Positions 17,345-25,952 of a stretch of DNA of 49,750 nucleotides are shown in pieces. Position 1 is the stretch's first letter, and each line of letters opens with the position of its first letter. A program made the position numbers and the translations under genes. This DNA comes from Acidobacteriota bacterium (GTDB taxonomy: Bacteria; Acidobacteriota; Vicinamibacteria; Vicinamibacterales; UBA2999), in the NCBI GenBank assembly GCA_016213695.1, contig JACQZV010000086.1:1-49750 (forward strand). Reading direction: 5' to 3'. Under the pieces are notes generated by a model. That model did not search any database and was not told where the DNA came from. It saw only the letters and a program-made list of their open reading frames with translations.

Positions 17345-18478
17345 GGCGTCCTCGACCGTTGCCCACGAGTCGGCCAGCGCGTCGCCGGCCGCCAGATGGT
17401 TGAGCAGGAAGTCGGCGCTGCGAAACGCCTCGCGCAGCAGAGCCGCGTCGAGCGCGCCTCCGGCGTCGCGGCACTGGCGCGCCGCCTCCACTCTGACGAC
17501 GGCGAGCGCCGCGTCCAGGCCGCGGACGATCGTCTGCACGCCGCGGCCCTGGTAGGCGGTCCACGACGCAAACGCCTTCGCCGCCACGTACCGAGTCAAC
17601 GGCTGGCGCCATCGATCCCATCCCGGCGCCACCCAGCGGAGGTACGCCTCCGGCAGCCGCTCTTCATCCGCGTCCGGCGTCATGTCGTCTGGCACGGCCC
17701 GGACAACCTCGCCGAACAGCTCGAGGCTGGCGCGGAGATCCACCGGCGGAGGCCGCCGAACGAATGCCCGCGGCAGGTCCGAGACCGCCCGGGCAATCGC
17801 CCCGTGCGCCGGGTCGTGGCGGCGCAGCAGGCGGGCGTCCCGGGCGAGCGTGGCGACGACCGACTCAGGGGAGATGTTCGCGGCGGCGCAACGCGCCACC
17901 ATGTGCCGCTCCCATGCCGTGTACCCGTCGAAGTCCATGAGCATGCGCGGGTGCAGGAGCGGCGGCCAGTCGTCTCCAATGATGGCGAGCCCCCCGTAGT
18001 CGCCTGGCGGGAACGCCGGCGGACGCTCCACGATCGCAAGCGGCACGTCATCCCGAAACAGCATCGACGCCGCCGTCGGGCAGTAATGCGTCAGCGTAAT
18101 GAACGTCCCGCGGCCGTCCCGGACGGCCAGGCGCGGAAAGTGGCGGCATGTCGCGGGCAGATGGGCCTCGCCGAGGTCGTGCTGCACCGCGCAGAGCCCC
18201 GACCGGCGCTGATAGAAGACGCAGTCGCCCGACCGCGTCCGCGCCACCATCGCCGCGGCGTCGTCGGGGAGGTCGGGTCCTGCGGCAAACGCACGCGGGT
18301 CGGCCGCGGCGTCGGCCGCCGGCCGCAGGCGGCCCTCCGCCATTGCGTTCTCGAGCGTGCGGTACAGCGGCAGCTCGATCGGCACATCCCAGTCCGACGT
18401 GCAGCAGACGCCGGAGCGATGGCACCGGTAGTCCGCGTGGATACTTAACGCGTACGTATCTCCTTGTTGAATAGGCAT
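17276..18478 (-). CDS. YkgJ/FliB-like cysteine-cluster protein
   Basis: A 400-residue protein with a CxxxxxCC-type N-terminal cluster, CHRSGVCCTSDW, then CVFYQRRSGLCAVQ, LPATCRHFPR and HYCPTAA. This spread of cysteines is typical of the YkgJ zinc/iron-chelating domain and of FliB (flagellin lysine-N-methylase)-like proteins, which probably hold an iron-sulfur cluster. No flagellar gene is nearby, so flagellin is not an obvious substrate. The C-terminal 200 residues are helical and unassigned. ATG 18478 has AAGGTG just upstream. It overlaps xth 3' to 3'. Function unknown. Confidence 0.7.
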   Translation of the reverse strand: MPIQQGDTYALSIHADYRCHRSGVCCTSDWDVPIELPLYRTLENAMAEGRLRPAADAAADPRAFAAGPDLPDDAAAMVARTRSGDCVFYQRRSGLCAVQHDLGEAHLPATCRHFPRLAVRDGRGTFITLTHYCPTAASMLFRDDVPLAIVERPPAFPPGDYGGLAIIGDDWPPLLHPRMLMDFDGYTAWERHMVARCAAANISPESVVATLARDARLLRRHDPAHGAIARAVSDLPRAFVRRPPPVDLRASLELFGEVVRAVPDDMTPDADEERLPEAYLRWVAPGWDRWRQPLTRYVAAKAFASWTAYQGRGVQTIVRGLDAALAVVRVEAARQCRDAGGALDAALLREAFRSADFLLNHLAAGDALADSWATVEDASHIEDGDDRSVVARAGLTLDDA

Positions 18479-18566
18479 TTAACACCTTACAGAAGTATTA
18501 CAGTCTTCCCCGCCTCAGCCTGCTATCGTTCATCCGCCTTTCCATTCCAAGGAGTTGTCTACACCG

Positions 18567-19430
18567 ATGTCGATGCCGCTATTCGGACGCCGATACCAGC
18601 ACGGAGTCAACTGGGTTACCGCAATTGCGATGACCGGGTTTCACATCGGCGCGGTCGCCGCGCTGTTTTATCTCGACGTCGGAGCGATGCTGGCGGCCCT
18701 CGTACTCTGGGTCGCGGCCGGCATGCTCGGCATCGGCATGGGCTACCACCGCCTGCTGACGCATCGCGGCTACAAGACTCCGCTGTGGGTCGAGTACTTC
18801 CTCACGCTGTGCGGCACGCTCGCGCTCGAGGGGGGCCCCATCTTCTGGGTGGCGACGCATCGGATCCATCACCAGAAATCTGACCACGAAGGCGATCCGC
18901 ACACGCCGCGCGAGGGGACGTACTGGGCGCACATGGGGTGGATTATGACCGGCGACGGCCTCCACCACGACGCCTCGGTCCTGAACCGCTATGTGCCCGA
19001 CCTGTCGCGCGACCCGTTCCACGTGTGGCTCTCGCGCTGGCATTGGCTGTCCAATGTGGTCGTCGGTCTGGCGCTGCTCGCGCTCGGCGGCGTGCCGTAC
19101 GTGCTCTGGGGCATCTTCTTCCGCACGACCTGGGGACTCCATTCGACGTGGCTGGTGAATTCAGCCACTCACCTCTGGGGCTCGCGCCGGTTCACGACGC
19201 GTGACGATTCGACGAACAACTGGTGGGTGGCCCTGCTTACCTTCGGCGAAGGGTGGCACAACAACCATCACGCCCATCCGACCTCCGCGCGCCACGGACT
19301 GGCCTGGTACGAGCTCGACCTGAACTGGATCGGCATCAGCATCCTCAAGGCGCTCGGGCTGGCCTGGGATATCAAGGTGGCGAAGGTGCGATCCGCGCCG
19401 GCCGAAGAAATCGACGAGGCCGTCGCGTAA
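18567..19430 (+). CDS. Membrane fatty acid (acyl-CoA-type) desaturase
   Basis: Integral-membrane di-iron desaturase introducing a double bond (delta-9 type by similarity) into acyl chains. The three histidine boxes are HRLLTH (61-66), HRIHH (98-102) and HNNHH near the C-terminus, within 287 residues with four hydrophobic segments. The ORF-track TTG start at 18555 abuts AAGGAG with no spacing, so I use ATG 18567; ATG 18573 is also possible. Its stop is 16 bp before a histidine kinase with minimal external domain, suggesting a membrane-fluidity operon. Divergent from the cysteine-cluster gene. Confidence 0.92.
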   Translation: MSMPLFGRRYQHGVNWVTAIAMTGFHIGAVAALFYLDVGAMLAALVLWVAAGMLGIGMGYHRLLTHRGYKTPLWVEYFLTLCGTLALEGGPIFWVATHRIHHQKSDHEGDPHTPREGTYWAHMGWIMTGDGLHHDASVLNRYVPDLSRDPFHVWLSRWHWLSNVVVGLALLALGGVPYVLWGIFFRTTWGLHSTWLVNSATHLWGSRRFTTRDDSTNNWWVALLTFGEGWHNNHHAHPTSARHGLAWYELDLNWIGISILKALGLAWDIKVAKVRSAPAEEIDEAVA

Positions 19431-19446
19431 GACCTACAATCGAGGG

Positions 19447-20397
19447 GTGACGCGCCGCCAGAAGGCCATTGCCTTCTTCGTCGCCCTCTGCGTCCTGCTG
19501 GTGGCGGCCGCCGTGTCGCTCAACATCGGCTGGATCTTCATCAACGCCCGCCGCGTTGCGCCCCTCGTCCTCGGTGTCGTCTCGTTTGCGCTCATCATCG
19601 CCGGGCTGATCGTCTACACCGTGTTCCTCGTGCTCGAAATCAAGCGCAACGAGGACCACCAGACGTTCATCAACGCGGTGACGCACGAGCTGAAGACGCC
19701 GATCGCCTCGATGCGGCTCTACTTGCAGACGCTGCAGTCGCGGGACATCGACGAACCGCGGCGGCGCGAGTTTTACGACATCATGCTCGCCGACGCGGAG
19801 CGGCTGCACCACACGGTCGACCAGGTCCTGAAAGCCGGGGTGCTCAGCCAGAAACCGCAGGCACTCGCCCGGGCGCCTGTCGATATTGCGGCGGTGGCGC
19901 GCGAATGCGTCCAGCTGGCGCTCGTCAGGCACCATCTCCCCGCCGATGCGATTGCCGTCGAAGTCCACGACGACGGTCCGTTCGTCGTCAATGGCGACGG
20001 AGACGGCCTGCGGACGGTGCTCGGCAACCTGCTCGACAACGCCGTGAAGTACTCGGGCGGCGGCGTGCGCGTCGAGGTGTCGGTCGCCGCGCCGACGCCA
20101 CGCACGGTGTGGGTGCGGGTGCGGGACCGCGGCGTCGGCATCCCGCGCAAGCAGCTCAAACGGATCTTCAACCGGTTTTACCGTGTCGAGGTGCGCGGCA
20201 TCCGGCAGATCAGCGGCACGGGACTCGGCCTGTACATCGTGAGGACGATCACGAAGGCCCACGGCGGCCGCGTCTTCGCGCAGAGCGAAGGCGAAGGACG
20301 CGGCGCCACGTTCACCGTGGAGCTGCCGAGACTGGCCGCGGCGGCCGACGCGGCCAAGCCCGTGTATCGGCTGCGCTCGAAGCGGATCGTCTCGTGA
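19447..20397 (+). CDS. Sensor histidine kinase with intramembrane sensor
   Basis: A 316-residue kinase: two transmembrane helices (about 8-30 and 38-63) with only a few residues between them, then a HisKA domain with H80 in AVTHELKTPIASM, and an ATPase domain with N box NLLDNAVKYS, G1 RDRGVGIP and G2 GTGLGLYIV. The absence of a periplasmic domain implies sensing within or at the membrane. GTG 19447 follows TACAAT (19435-19440) by 6 nt, so an internal short-leader promoter could drive the HK-RR pair separately from the desaturase. The stop overlaps the response-regulator start (GTGA). Link to desaturase control is inference from position. Confidence 0.92.
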   Translation: MTRRQKAIAFFVALCVLLVAAAVSLNIGWIFINARRVAPLVLGVVSFALIIAGLIVYTVFLVLEIKRNEDHQTFINAVTHELKTPIASMRLYLQTLQSRDIDEPRRREFYDIMLADAERLHHTVDQVLKAGVLSQKPQALARAPVDIAAVARECVQLALVRHHLPADAIAVEVHDDGPFVVNGDGDGLRTVLGNLLDNAVKYSGGGVRVEVSVAAPTPRTVWVRVRDRGVGIPRKQLKRIFNRFYRVEVRGIRQISGTGLGLYIVRTITKAHGGRVFAQSEGEGRGATFTVELPRLAAAADAAKPVYRLRSKRIVS

Positions 20398-21122
20398 GCC
20401 GGATCCTGATCGTCGAGGACGAACACCACATCGCCGACGGCCTCCGGTTCAATCTCGAAGCGGAGGGGCACGACGCGACGGTGGCCGCCGACGGCGACCG
20501 GGCGATCGGCCTGCTCCTCCGCGAGCGCCGGCCGTTCGACGCGATCATTCTCGACGTCATGCTTCCCGGCAAGGACGGCTTCACCGTCGCCGCCGAGCTC
20601 CGGGCGGCCGGCCAGTACGTGCCGATTCTGATGCTGACGGCGCGCGGCAGCGCGGCCGACGTGCTCCGCGGCTTCGAGGCGGGAGCCGACGACTATCTTC
20701 CCAAACCGTTCGACCTGCCGATTCTGCTGGCCCGGGTGAACGGGCTTCTGCGGCGCCGCCGCTGGTACGCCCGGGAGCCCCCGTCCGGGGAGGCCCCGCC
20801 GCGGGAGCCGGCACCAGACGTGTACGTGTTTGCCGGACGCACCATCGACTTCAGCGCGATGGAAGTGCGGGTCCGCGAGAAGACCCATCGCCTCACCGTG
20901 ATGGAGTGCGATCTGCTCCGGTACCTCGTCGCCAAGGCCGGCCAGCCGGTATCGCGGCCGGCCATCCTGCAGGACGTCTGGGGGCTGGCGCAGGATGTCG
21001 ACACGCGGGCCATCGACAACTTCGTCGTCCGGCTGCGCCGGTACATCGAAGACCGCCCCGCCGCGCCCACCTTCCTGCAGACCGTCCGCGGCGTCGGCTA
21101 CCGGTTCGTCCCCCAGCCGTAG
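20394..21122 (+). CDS. OmpR/PhoB-family response regulator
   Basis: A 242-residue two-domain regulator. The receiver holds the acidic pocket VEDE, phospho-acceptor D54 in ILDVMLPG, and K104 in LPKPF. The C-terminal winged helix has the TVMECDLLRYL, RAIDNFVVRLRRYIE and VRGVGYRF signatures. GTG 20394 overlaps the kinase TGA, so the pair is coupled. The ORF track starts too early in the kinase's other frame. Targets are unknown; the adjacent desaturase is the first candidate. Confidence 0.95.
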   Translation: MSRILIVEDEHHIADGLRFNLEAEGHDATVAADGDRAIGLLLRERRPFDAIILDVMLPGKDGFTVAAELRAAGQYVPILMLTARGSAADVLRGFEAGADDYLPKPFDLPILLARVNGLLRRRRWYAREPPSGEAPPREPAPDVYVFAGRTIDFSAMEVRVREKTHRLTVMECDLLRYLVAKAGQPVSRPAILQDVWGLAQDVDTRAIDNFVVRLRRYIEDRPAAPTFLQTVRGVGYRFVPQP

Positions 21123-21140
21123 ACCGATAGAATGGCAGCC

Positions 21141-22358
21141 ATGGCTGCCAGCGACACCATCGAGGCCGACGGGCATCTCATCGACTCCGGGCTGCTCTCG
21201 GCGATCTTCGACAAGATCATCGAGTTCAGGGCCTCCTACGAGATCGTCACCTTCGACATCGGCCGCACCAACGACGATGCCTCGCACATCAAGATGCGCA
21301 TCAACGCCGCCGACACGGCGCTGCTCGACGAGCTGCTCCAGCAGCTCACGACCTACGGCTGCCATCCCGTCCGCGAGCGCGACGCCCTGGTCACACCGGC
21401 CGAAAAGGACCGGTGCGTCCCGGACGACTTCTATTCGACGACCAACAACCGCACGAGCGTGCGGGTGGGCGGCCGCTGGGTCGACGTCGAGCTGCAGCGC
21501 ATGGACGCCGTGATCGTGGTGCAGGACGGCCGCGCCGCGTGCCGGAAGCTGCGCGACGTGCGGGCGGGCGAACGGGTCGTGTGCGGGCACGAAGGCATCC
21601 GCGTGACGCCCGCGTTCAAGGAGCGCGACCGCCTCGGCTTCGCCTTCATGAGCAACGACGTCTCATCGGAGCGCCGCGTCGAGGGCGTCGTCTCGCGGAT
21701 CGCCGAGATGATGCGCCAGGTCAAGGCCAGCGGCGGCCGGATTGCCGCCGTCGCCGGACCGGTCGTCGTGCACACGGGCGGCGTCGAGCATTTCGCCGAG
21801 TTGATTCGCCTCGGCTTCGTCGACACGCTGCTCGCGGGCAACGCCCTCGCGGTGCACGACATCGAATACGCCCTGTCCGGCACGTCCCTCGGGATCGACC
21901 TCATCGCCGGCGCCGCCGTCGAGCAGGGCCACCGCAACCACATGGCGGCGATCAACACGGTCAACCGCGCCGGCGGCATCAGGCAGGCGGTCGAATCAGG
22001 CGTGCTGACCAAGGGCGTCATGTACGAGTGCGTGAAGCACGGCGTCGAATACGTGCTCGCCGGCAGCATCCGCGACGACGGGCCGCTGCCCGACACGCTG
22101 ATGGATCTGGTCGAAGCGCAGGATCGCTATTCGGCGGCACTGTCGAAGAACGTGCACCTGGTGCTCATGCTCTCGTCGATGCTGCACAGCATCGGCGTCG
22201 GCAACATGCTGCCGTCGTGGGTGCGCGTCGTCTGTGTGGACATCAACCCCGCCGTGGTCACCAAGCTCTCGGACCGCGGCTCGTCGCAGACGGTGGGCGT
22301 GGTCACCGACGTCGGCCTGTTCCTCCACCGGCTCGCCGAGCGATTGCGCGCAGGCTGA
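21141..22358 (+). CDS. LOR/SDH-type ornithine cyclodeaminase (TIGR00300 family)
   Basis: A 405-residue protein matching by recognisable motifs the LOR/SDH conserved-region family: GHLIDSGLLSAIFDKI, VTFDIGRTNDDASHIKM, DDFYSTTNNRT, and a Rossmann-like C-terminal half (VAGPVVVHTGGVEHF, DTLLAGNALAVHDIEYALSG, VCVDINPAVVTKL). Family members in methanogens and the C-terminal part of cyanobacterial ArgZ/AgrE convert ornithine to proline and ammonia using NAD. Two in-frame ATGs exist; TAGAAT (21128-21133) overlaps the first (21132) and lies 7 nt before the second, so I choose 21141. It follows the RR by 18 bp. Activity by homology only. Confidence 0.8.
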   Translation: MAASDTIEADGHLIDSGLLSAIFDKIIEFRASYEIVTFDIGRTNDDASHIKMRINAADTALLDELLQQLTTYGCHPVRERDALVTPAEKDRCVPDDFYSTTNNRTSVRVGGRWVDVELQRMDAVIVVQDGRAACRKLRDVRAGERVVCGHEGIRVTPAFKERDRLGFAFMSNDVSSERRVEGVVSRIAEMMRQVKASGGRIAAVAGPVVVHTGGVEHFAELIRLGFVDTLLAGNALAVHDIEYALSGTSLGIDLIAGAAVEQGHRNHMAAINTVNRAGGIRQAVESGVLTKGVMYECVKHGVEYVLAGSIRDDGPLPDTLMDLVEAQDRYSAALSKNVHLVLMLSSMLHSIGVGNMLPSWVRVVCVDINPAVVTKLSDRGSSQTVGVVTDVGLFLHRLAERLRAG

Positions 22359-22393
22359 CGCCTGCGCAGCGGCCGCGTGATATTCTTCAGGCT

Positions 22394-23278
22394 ATGGGTA
22401 AGCGAATCTTTCTGTTCCTGCTGACCAACATCGCGGTCGTCGTCACGCTGTCGATCATCCTCAGCGTGCTCGGCGTCGGCCGCTATGTCGGCCCCGCGGG
22501 CCTCAACCTTCAGTCGCTGGCCATTTTCTGCTTCGTCTGGGGCATGGGCGGTGCGTTCATCTCGCTGCAGATGTCGCGCTTCATCGCCAGGCAGGCGACC
22601 GGCGCCAGGCTCATTGACGGCCGCACCGGGAACGCCGAGCTCGACTGGCTGCACGCCACGGTGGCGCGGCTCACCCAGCAGGCCAGCCTGCCGATGCCCG
22701 AAGTCGCCGTCTACGACTCGCCCGAGGTCAACGCGTTCGCCACGGGCCCCAGCAGGAGCCGCAGCCTCGTCGCGGTGTCGAGCGGGTTGCTGGGCGCGAT
22801 GCGGCACGAGGAAGTCGAAGGCGTGCTCGGCCACGAGATCGCCCACATCAGCAACGGCGACATGGTGACGATGACGCTGCTGCAGGGGGTGATCAACGCG
22901 TTCGTGATGTTCTTCGCGCGCATCATCGCGTTCGCCCTCGCCTCGCGCGGGTCGCGCGACGACAACCGCGGCGCCTCGTACGGCAGCTGGATGGTGGTGA
23001 TGATGCTCGAGATCGTGCTCGGGATTCTCGGTTCGCTCGTCACGGCCTGGTTCTCGCGGCAGCGCGAATTCCGCGCGGACCGCGGGGGCGCGGCGCTCGC
23101 CGGCCGCGATCGCATGCTGTCCGCGCTCAGACGGCTCGCGGCCAACCGGGAACTGGTCGACACGCAGCACCACGCGCTCGCCACGCTGAAGATCAACGGG
23201 GCGCGCAGCTGGATGGTGTTCTTCGCCACCCATCCGCCGATCGAGGCGCGCATCGCGGCGCTCGAACACTTCGCGTAA
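22394..23278 (+). CDS. htpX: HtpX-like M48 membrane zinc protease
   Basis: Quality-control protease of the inner membrane. The 294-residue protein has two N-terminal helices (KRIFLFLLTNIAVVVTLSII and the LQSLAIFCFVWGMGGAFISL region), EVAVYDSPEVNAFATGPS, the zinc motif HEIAH in LGHEIAHISNGD, two more helices, and the FRADRGGAALAGR third-ligand region. Length and layout are those of HtpX. The ORF track begins far upstream; ATG 22394 gives the canonical MGKRIFLF start. TATTCT at 22381-22386 is 7 nt upstream. A 9-bp tandem array follows directly. Confidence 0.95.
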   Translation: MGKRIFLFLLTNIAVVVTLSIILSVLGVGRYVGPAGLNLQSLAIFCFVWGMGGAFISLQMSRFIARQATGARLIDGRTGNAELDWLHATVARLTQQASLPMPEVAVYDSPEVNAFATGPSRSRSLVAVSSGLLGAMRHEEVEGVLGHEIAHISNGDMVTMTLLQGVINAFVMFFARIIAFALASRGSRDDNRGASYGSWMVVMMLEIVLGILGSLVTAWFSRQREFRADRGGAALAGRDRMLSALRRLAANRELVDTQHHALATLKINGARSWMVFFATHPPIEARIAALEHFA

Positions 23279-23282
23279 TCAC

Positions 23283-23318
23283 GGGTCGTTCGGATCGTTC
23301 GGGCCGTTCGGACCGTTT
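23283..23318. repeat. 9-bp tandem array (GGNYCGTTY x4)
   Basis: Four exact-length units: gggtcgttc, ggatcgttc, gggccgttc, ggaccgttt. They fill the space between the htpX stop and the sulfurtransferase ATG (23320), leaving no room for a conventional ribosome site. Same placement logic as the 7-bp arrays but a different period. Confidence 0.85.
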
Positions 23319-23319
23319 G

Positions 23320-24171
23320 ATGTTTACCACCCTCGTCTCGACGGATCAGCTTGTCGATCATCTCGACGGTTCGTGGGCGATCGTCGACTGCCGGTACGAC
23401 CTGCGCAACGAGTCGTGGGGACGCGAGCAGTACCTCGCCGGACACATTCCCGGCGCCGTGTACGCCAGCCTCTCGCGCGACCTCTCGGCGCCTCCGGCGG
23501 GCGCCAACGGACGCCACCCCCTGCCCTGCCCGGAGGACCTCGAAGCCACCTTCGGGCGCCTCGGCATTTCGACCGGCACGCAGGTGGTCATCTACGACCA
23601 GGATGCCGGCATCTACGCGAGCCGCCTCTGGTGGATGCTGCGCTACATGGGTCATGACGCGGCGGCCGTCCTCGACGGCGGCTGGGCGAAGTGGGTGGCC
23701 CAGGGGCGTCCGGCGCGCAGCGGCGAGGACCACAGGGCGGCGGCGGCGTTCACCGGCCGGCGGCGGAAAGAGCGGCGTCTGATGGTCGACGAGGTCGCCT
23801 CGGCGCTCGGCAGCCCGTCAGTCCTGCTCGTCGATGCCCGCGCGCCCGAGCGGTACGAAGGACGATCGGAGCCGCTCGACCGCGTGCCCGGGCACATCCC
23901 GGGCGCCGTGAATCATTTCTACAAACGCAATGTCACCGAGCAGGGCGTGATGCTGCCCGTGGACCAGTTGCGGCGGCAGTTCGCCGAGACGCTGGGCGAG
24001 CGGCCGCCCGATCAGGTGGTGATGTACTGCGGATCCGGCGTGACGGCCTGCCACAACCTGCTCGCGATGGAGCACGCGGGGCTGCCGGGCGCGAAGCTCT
24101 ACGCCGGCTCGTGGTCGGAGTGGGCCGCCGATCCGAAGCGGCCTATTGAGACGGGGCCAGCGTCACCATGA
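23320..24171 (+). CDS. Thiosulfate/3-mercaptopyruvate sulfurtransferase
   Basis: Two-domain rhodanese of 283 residues. The N-terminal inactive domain has AIVDCRYDL...GHIPGA and the C-terminal domain has LLVDARAPERYEG, HIPGAVN and the active loop CGSGVT with C237. CGSGVT loops occur in mercaptopyruvate-type enzymes, but substrate preference is not certain. ATG 23320 lies directly after a 9-bp tandem array and has no Shine-Dalgarno. The last 29 bp overlap a convergent hypothetical gene. Confidence 0.92.
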   Translation: MFTTLVSTDQLVDHLDGSWAIVDCRYDLRNESWGREQYLAGHIPGAVYASLSRDLSAPPAGANGRHPLPCPEDLEATFGRLGISTGTQVVIYDQDAGIYASRLWWMLRYMGHDAAAVLDGGWAKWVAQGRPARSGEDHRAAAAFTGRRRKERRLMVDEVASALGSPSVLLVDARAPERYEGRSEPLDRVPGHIPGAVNHFYKRNVTEQGVMLPVDQLRRQFAETLGERPPDQVVMYCGSGVTACHNLLAMEHAGLPGAKLYAGSWSEWAADPKRPIETGPASP

Positions 24172-24571
24172 ACCCTTCCTCGTTCGGCGCCGCGTACTGG
24201 CGATGGTGACGGACGCGCCCGTACGGAATCGTCACGAGCGTGCGCGAGGTGCCTGCGGGGTCGGGCTGCACGCGGACGCTGACCTCGCCCGGCGCTGACG
24301 CGATCCGGCCGGCGGTGTCGGCATCGGCAAAGGCGATGACGAACGTTTCGCCGCCGGCGAGTTTGTGGATCTCGTAGCTGCGGTACCGCCTGCTCGCGAA
24401 CAGCGGCGCGTTCTGCAGCCCCGGAGAATACGTGAACCCGTAGACGCCGCCCGGCAGCGCATTGACCCCGGTGCCTTCCTCCGCTGCAGTGACCAGGCGG
24501 ACCGCGTGCGCCTCGCGCAGCGGTACGTGATCGACGGTATCGGCAACATTGGAATAGACAACCCTGCTCAT
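24143..24571 (-). CDS. Conserved-looking hypothetical protein next to msrA
   Basis: A 142-residue soluble protein I do not recognise. It begins MSRVVYSNVADTVDHVPL, is rich in beta-strand-like segments (YGFTYSPG, FVIAFADADTAG, EVSVRVQPDP, TLVTIPYGRV) and has no signal peptide or membrane segment. GGAGAA lies 10 nt before ATG 24571. It follows msrA by 15 bp in the same direction, so both are probably one transcript and a link to oxidative damage is possible. It overlaps the sulfurtransferase 3' end by 29 bp. Codon pattern looks like its neighbours, supporting a real gene. Confidence 0.65.
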   Translation of the reverse strand: MSRVVYSNVADTVDHVPLREAHAVRLVTAAEEGTGVNALPGGVYGFTYSPGLQNAPLFASRRYRSYEIHKLAGGETFVIAFADADTAGRIASAPGEVSVRVQPDPAGTSRTLVTIPYGRVRHHRQYAAPNEEGFMVTLAPSQ

Positions 24572-24586
24572 CGCGATCGTGTTCTC

Positions 24587-25240
24587 CTACACCCTCAGGC
24601 CAATCGGACAGCTCACACCGGTGCCGCCATGCCCGCAGTACCCGCCCGGGTTCTTCGCCAGATACTGCTGATGATAGTCCTCGGCATAATACAAGGGCGG
24701 CGCGCCGGCAATCTCGGTCGTGATGCGGCCGTGCCCCGCCTCCGTCAGCCGATCCTGGTAGGCGGCGCGTGACGCGTCCGCGGCGCGCCGCTGCTCCGGC
24801 GAATACGTATAGATCGCCGAGCGGTACTGCGTGCCGGCGTCGTTGCCCTGCCGCATGCCCTGCGTCGGATCGTGGTTCTCCCAGAAGATCTTCAACATCT
24901 CATCGTAGGACGTCCCGGCAGGGTCGAACACGACCAGCACGACTTCGGTGTGGCCGGTCATGCCCGAGCAGACTTCCCGGTACGTGGCGTTCGGCGTGTG
25001 GCCGCCCGCGTAGCCGACGGCGGTGGTGTACACGCCACCCGCCTCCCAGAATGTCTTTTCCGCGCCCCAGAAGCACCCCATCCCGAACATCGCCTGCTCC
25101 AGGCCTGCGGGAAACGGCGGCGCCAGCGGGTGCCCGTTCACAAAGTGCGCCCCGGGGACCGGCATCGGCTCCGACCGCCCGGGCAGCGCGTCTTCAGGGC
25201 GTGGGATTCGCAATTTCATCGATGTGGTGAAGAGAGCCAT
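24587..25240 (-). CDS. msrA: Peptide methionine sulfoxide reductase A
   Basis: Reduces methionine-S-sulfoxide in proteins. The 217-residue protein has the catalytic [10 protein letters not shown] (C56), YAGG, TGHTE and [18 protein letters not shown], and C-terminal recycling cysteines in [13 protein letters not shown]. The N-terminal extension [20 protein letters not shown] is typical of the longer MsrA subfamily, so I start at ATG 25240; ATG 25219 is the alternative. The start is only 10 bp from the divergent pseudouridine synthase ATG, so any shared promoter must overlap coding sequence. No Shine-Dalgarno. Confidence 0.94.
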   Translation of the reverse strand: MALFTTSMKLRIPRPEDALPGRSEPMPVPGAHFVNGHPLAPPFPAGLEQAMFGMGCFWGAEKTFWEAGGVYTTAVGYAGGHTPNATYREVCSGMTGHTEVVLVVFDPAGTSYDEMLKIFWENHDPTQGMRQGNDAGTQYRSAIYTYSPEQRRAADASRAAYQDRLTEAGHGRITTEIAGAPPLYYAEDYHQQYLAKNPGGYCGHGGTGVSCPIGLRV

Positions 25241-25250
25241 ACAGTACACG

Positions 25251-25952
25251 ATGCCTGAAAAGGGTCGTCCGGTTCAATCACGCCGCCCGCGGCCCGAACC
25301 TGAACGGATCGACGTCGCCGCCCTGTACGAAGACGAGTGGCTGCTGGCGGTCGACAAGCCGCCCGGCATGGTCGTGCACCCGACGTACCGGAACTGGTCG
25401 GGCACGCTGCTGAACGGGCTGCTCTGGCGGTTCCGCGACCGCCCCGCCATCGAGCCGCGCATCGTCACGCGCCTCGACAAGGACACGTCGGGACTCGTCG
25501 TCGTGGCGCTGAATGCCGATGTTCATGCCCGCATCCAGCAGGACGCGGCGAAGGGACGCATCGTCAAGGAATACCTCGCGGTCGTGCACGGGCGGCCGGA
25601 TCCGCGGCGCGGGGCCATCGCGCTGCCGCTCGCGCGCAGCGCGGCCGACCGCCGGCGCGTGGTCGTCGATCCCTGCGGCCAGGAGAGCGAAACGCGGTAC
25701 GAAGTGCTCTCGGAGGGTCCCGTGTCGGTCGTGCGGTGCGAGCTCATCACCGGTCGCACGCACCAGATTCGCGTGCACCTGGCGGCCCGAGGGTGGCCGA
25801 TTCTCGGCGATCGGGTGTACGGCACGCCGGACGGGACGCTGCCCCGCCAGGCGCTGCACGCGTGGCGGGTCAGCCTGCCGCACCCGGTCTCGCGGGACCC
25901 GGTGGCGCTCGAAGCACCGGTGCCGGACGACCTCCGGCGGTTCTTTCCCTAA
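25251..25952 (+). CDS. RluA-family pseudouridine synthase (no S4 domain)
   Basis: A 233-residue RNA pseudouridine synthase. The catalytic loop is [15 protein letters not shown] with the essential Asp; [18 protein letters not shown] and [18 protein letters not shown] complete the RluA pattern. The N-terminal S4 RNA-binding domain of RluC/RluD is absent, as in RluA itself, so the target (23S rRNA or tRNA) is open. ATG 25251 was chosen because the ORF-track start lies in antisense msrA. It overlaps the convergent permease gene by 4 bp. Confidence 0.88.
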   Translation: MPEKGRPVQSRRPRPEPERIDVAALYEDEWLLAVDKPPGMVVHPTYRNWSGTLLNGLLWRFRDRPAIEPRIVTRLDKDTSGLVVVALNADVHARIQQDAAKGRIVKEYLAVVHGRPDPRRGAIALPLARSAADRRRVVVDPCGQESETRYEVLSEGPVSVVRCELITGRTHQIRVHLAARGWPILGDRVYGTPDGTLPRQALHAWRVSLPHPVSRDPVALEAPVPDDLRRFFP

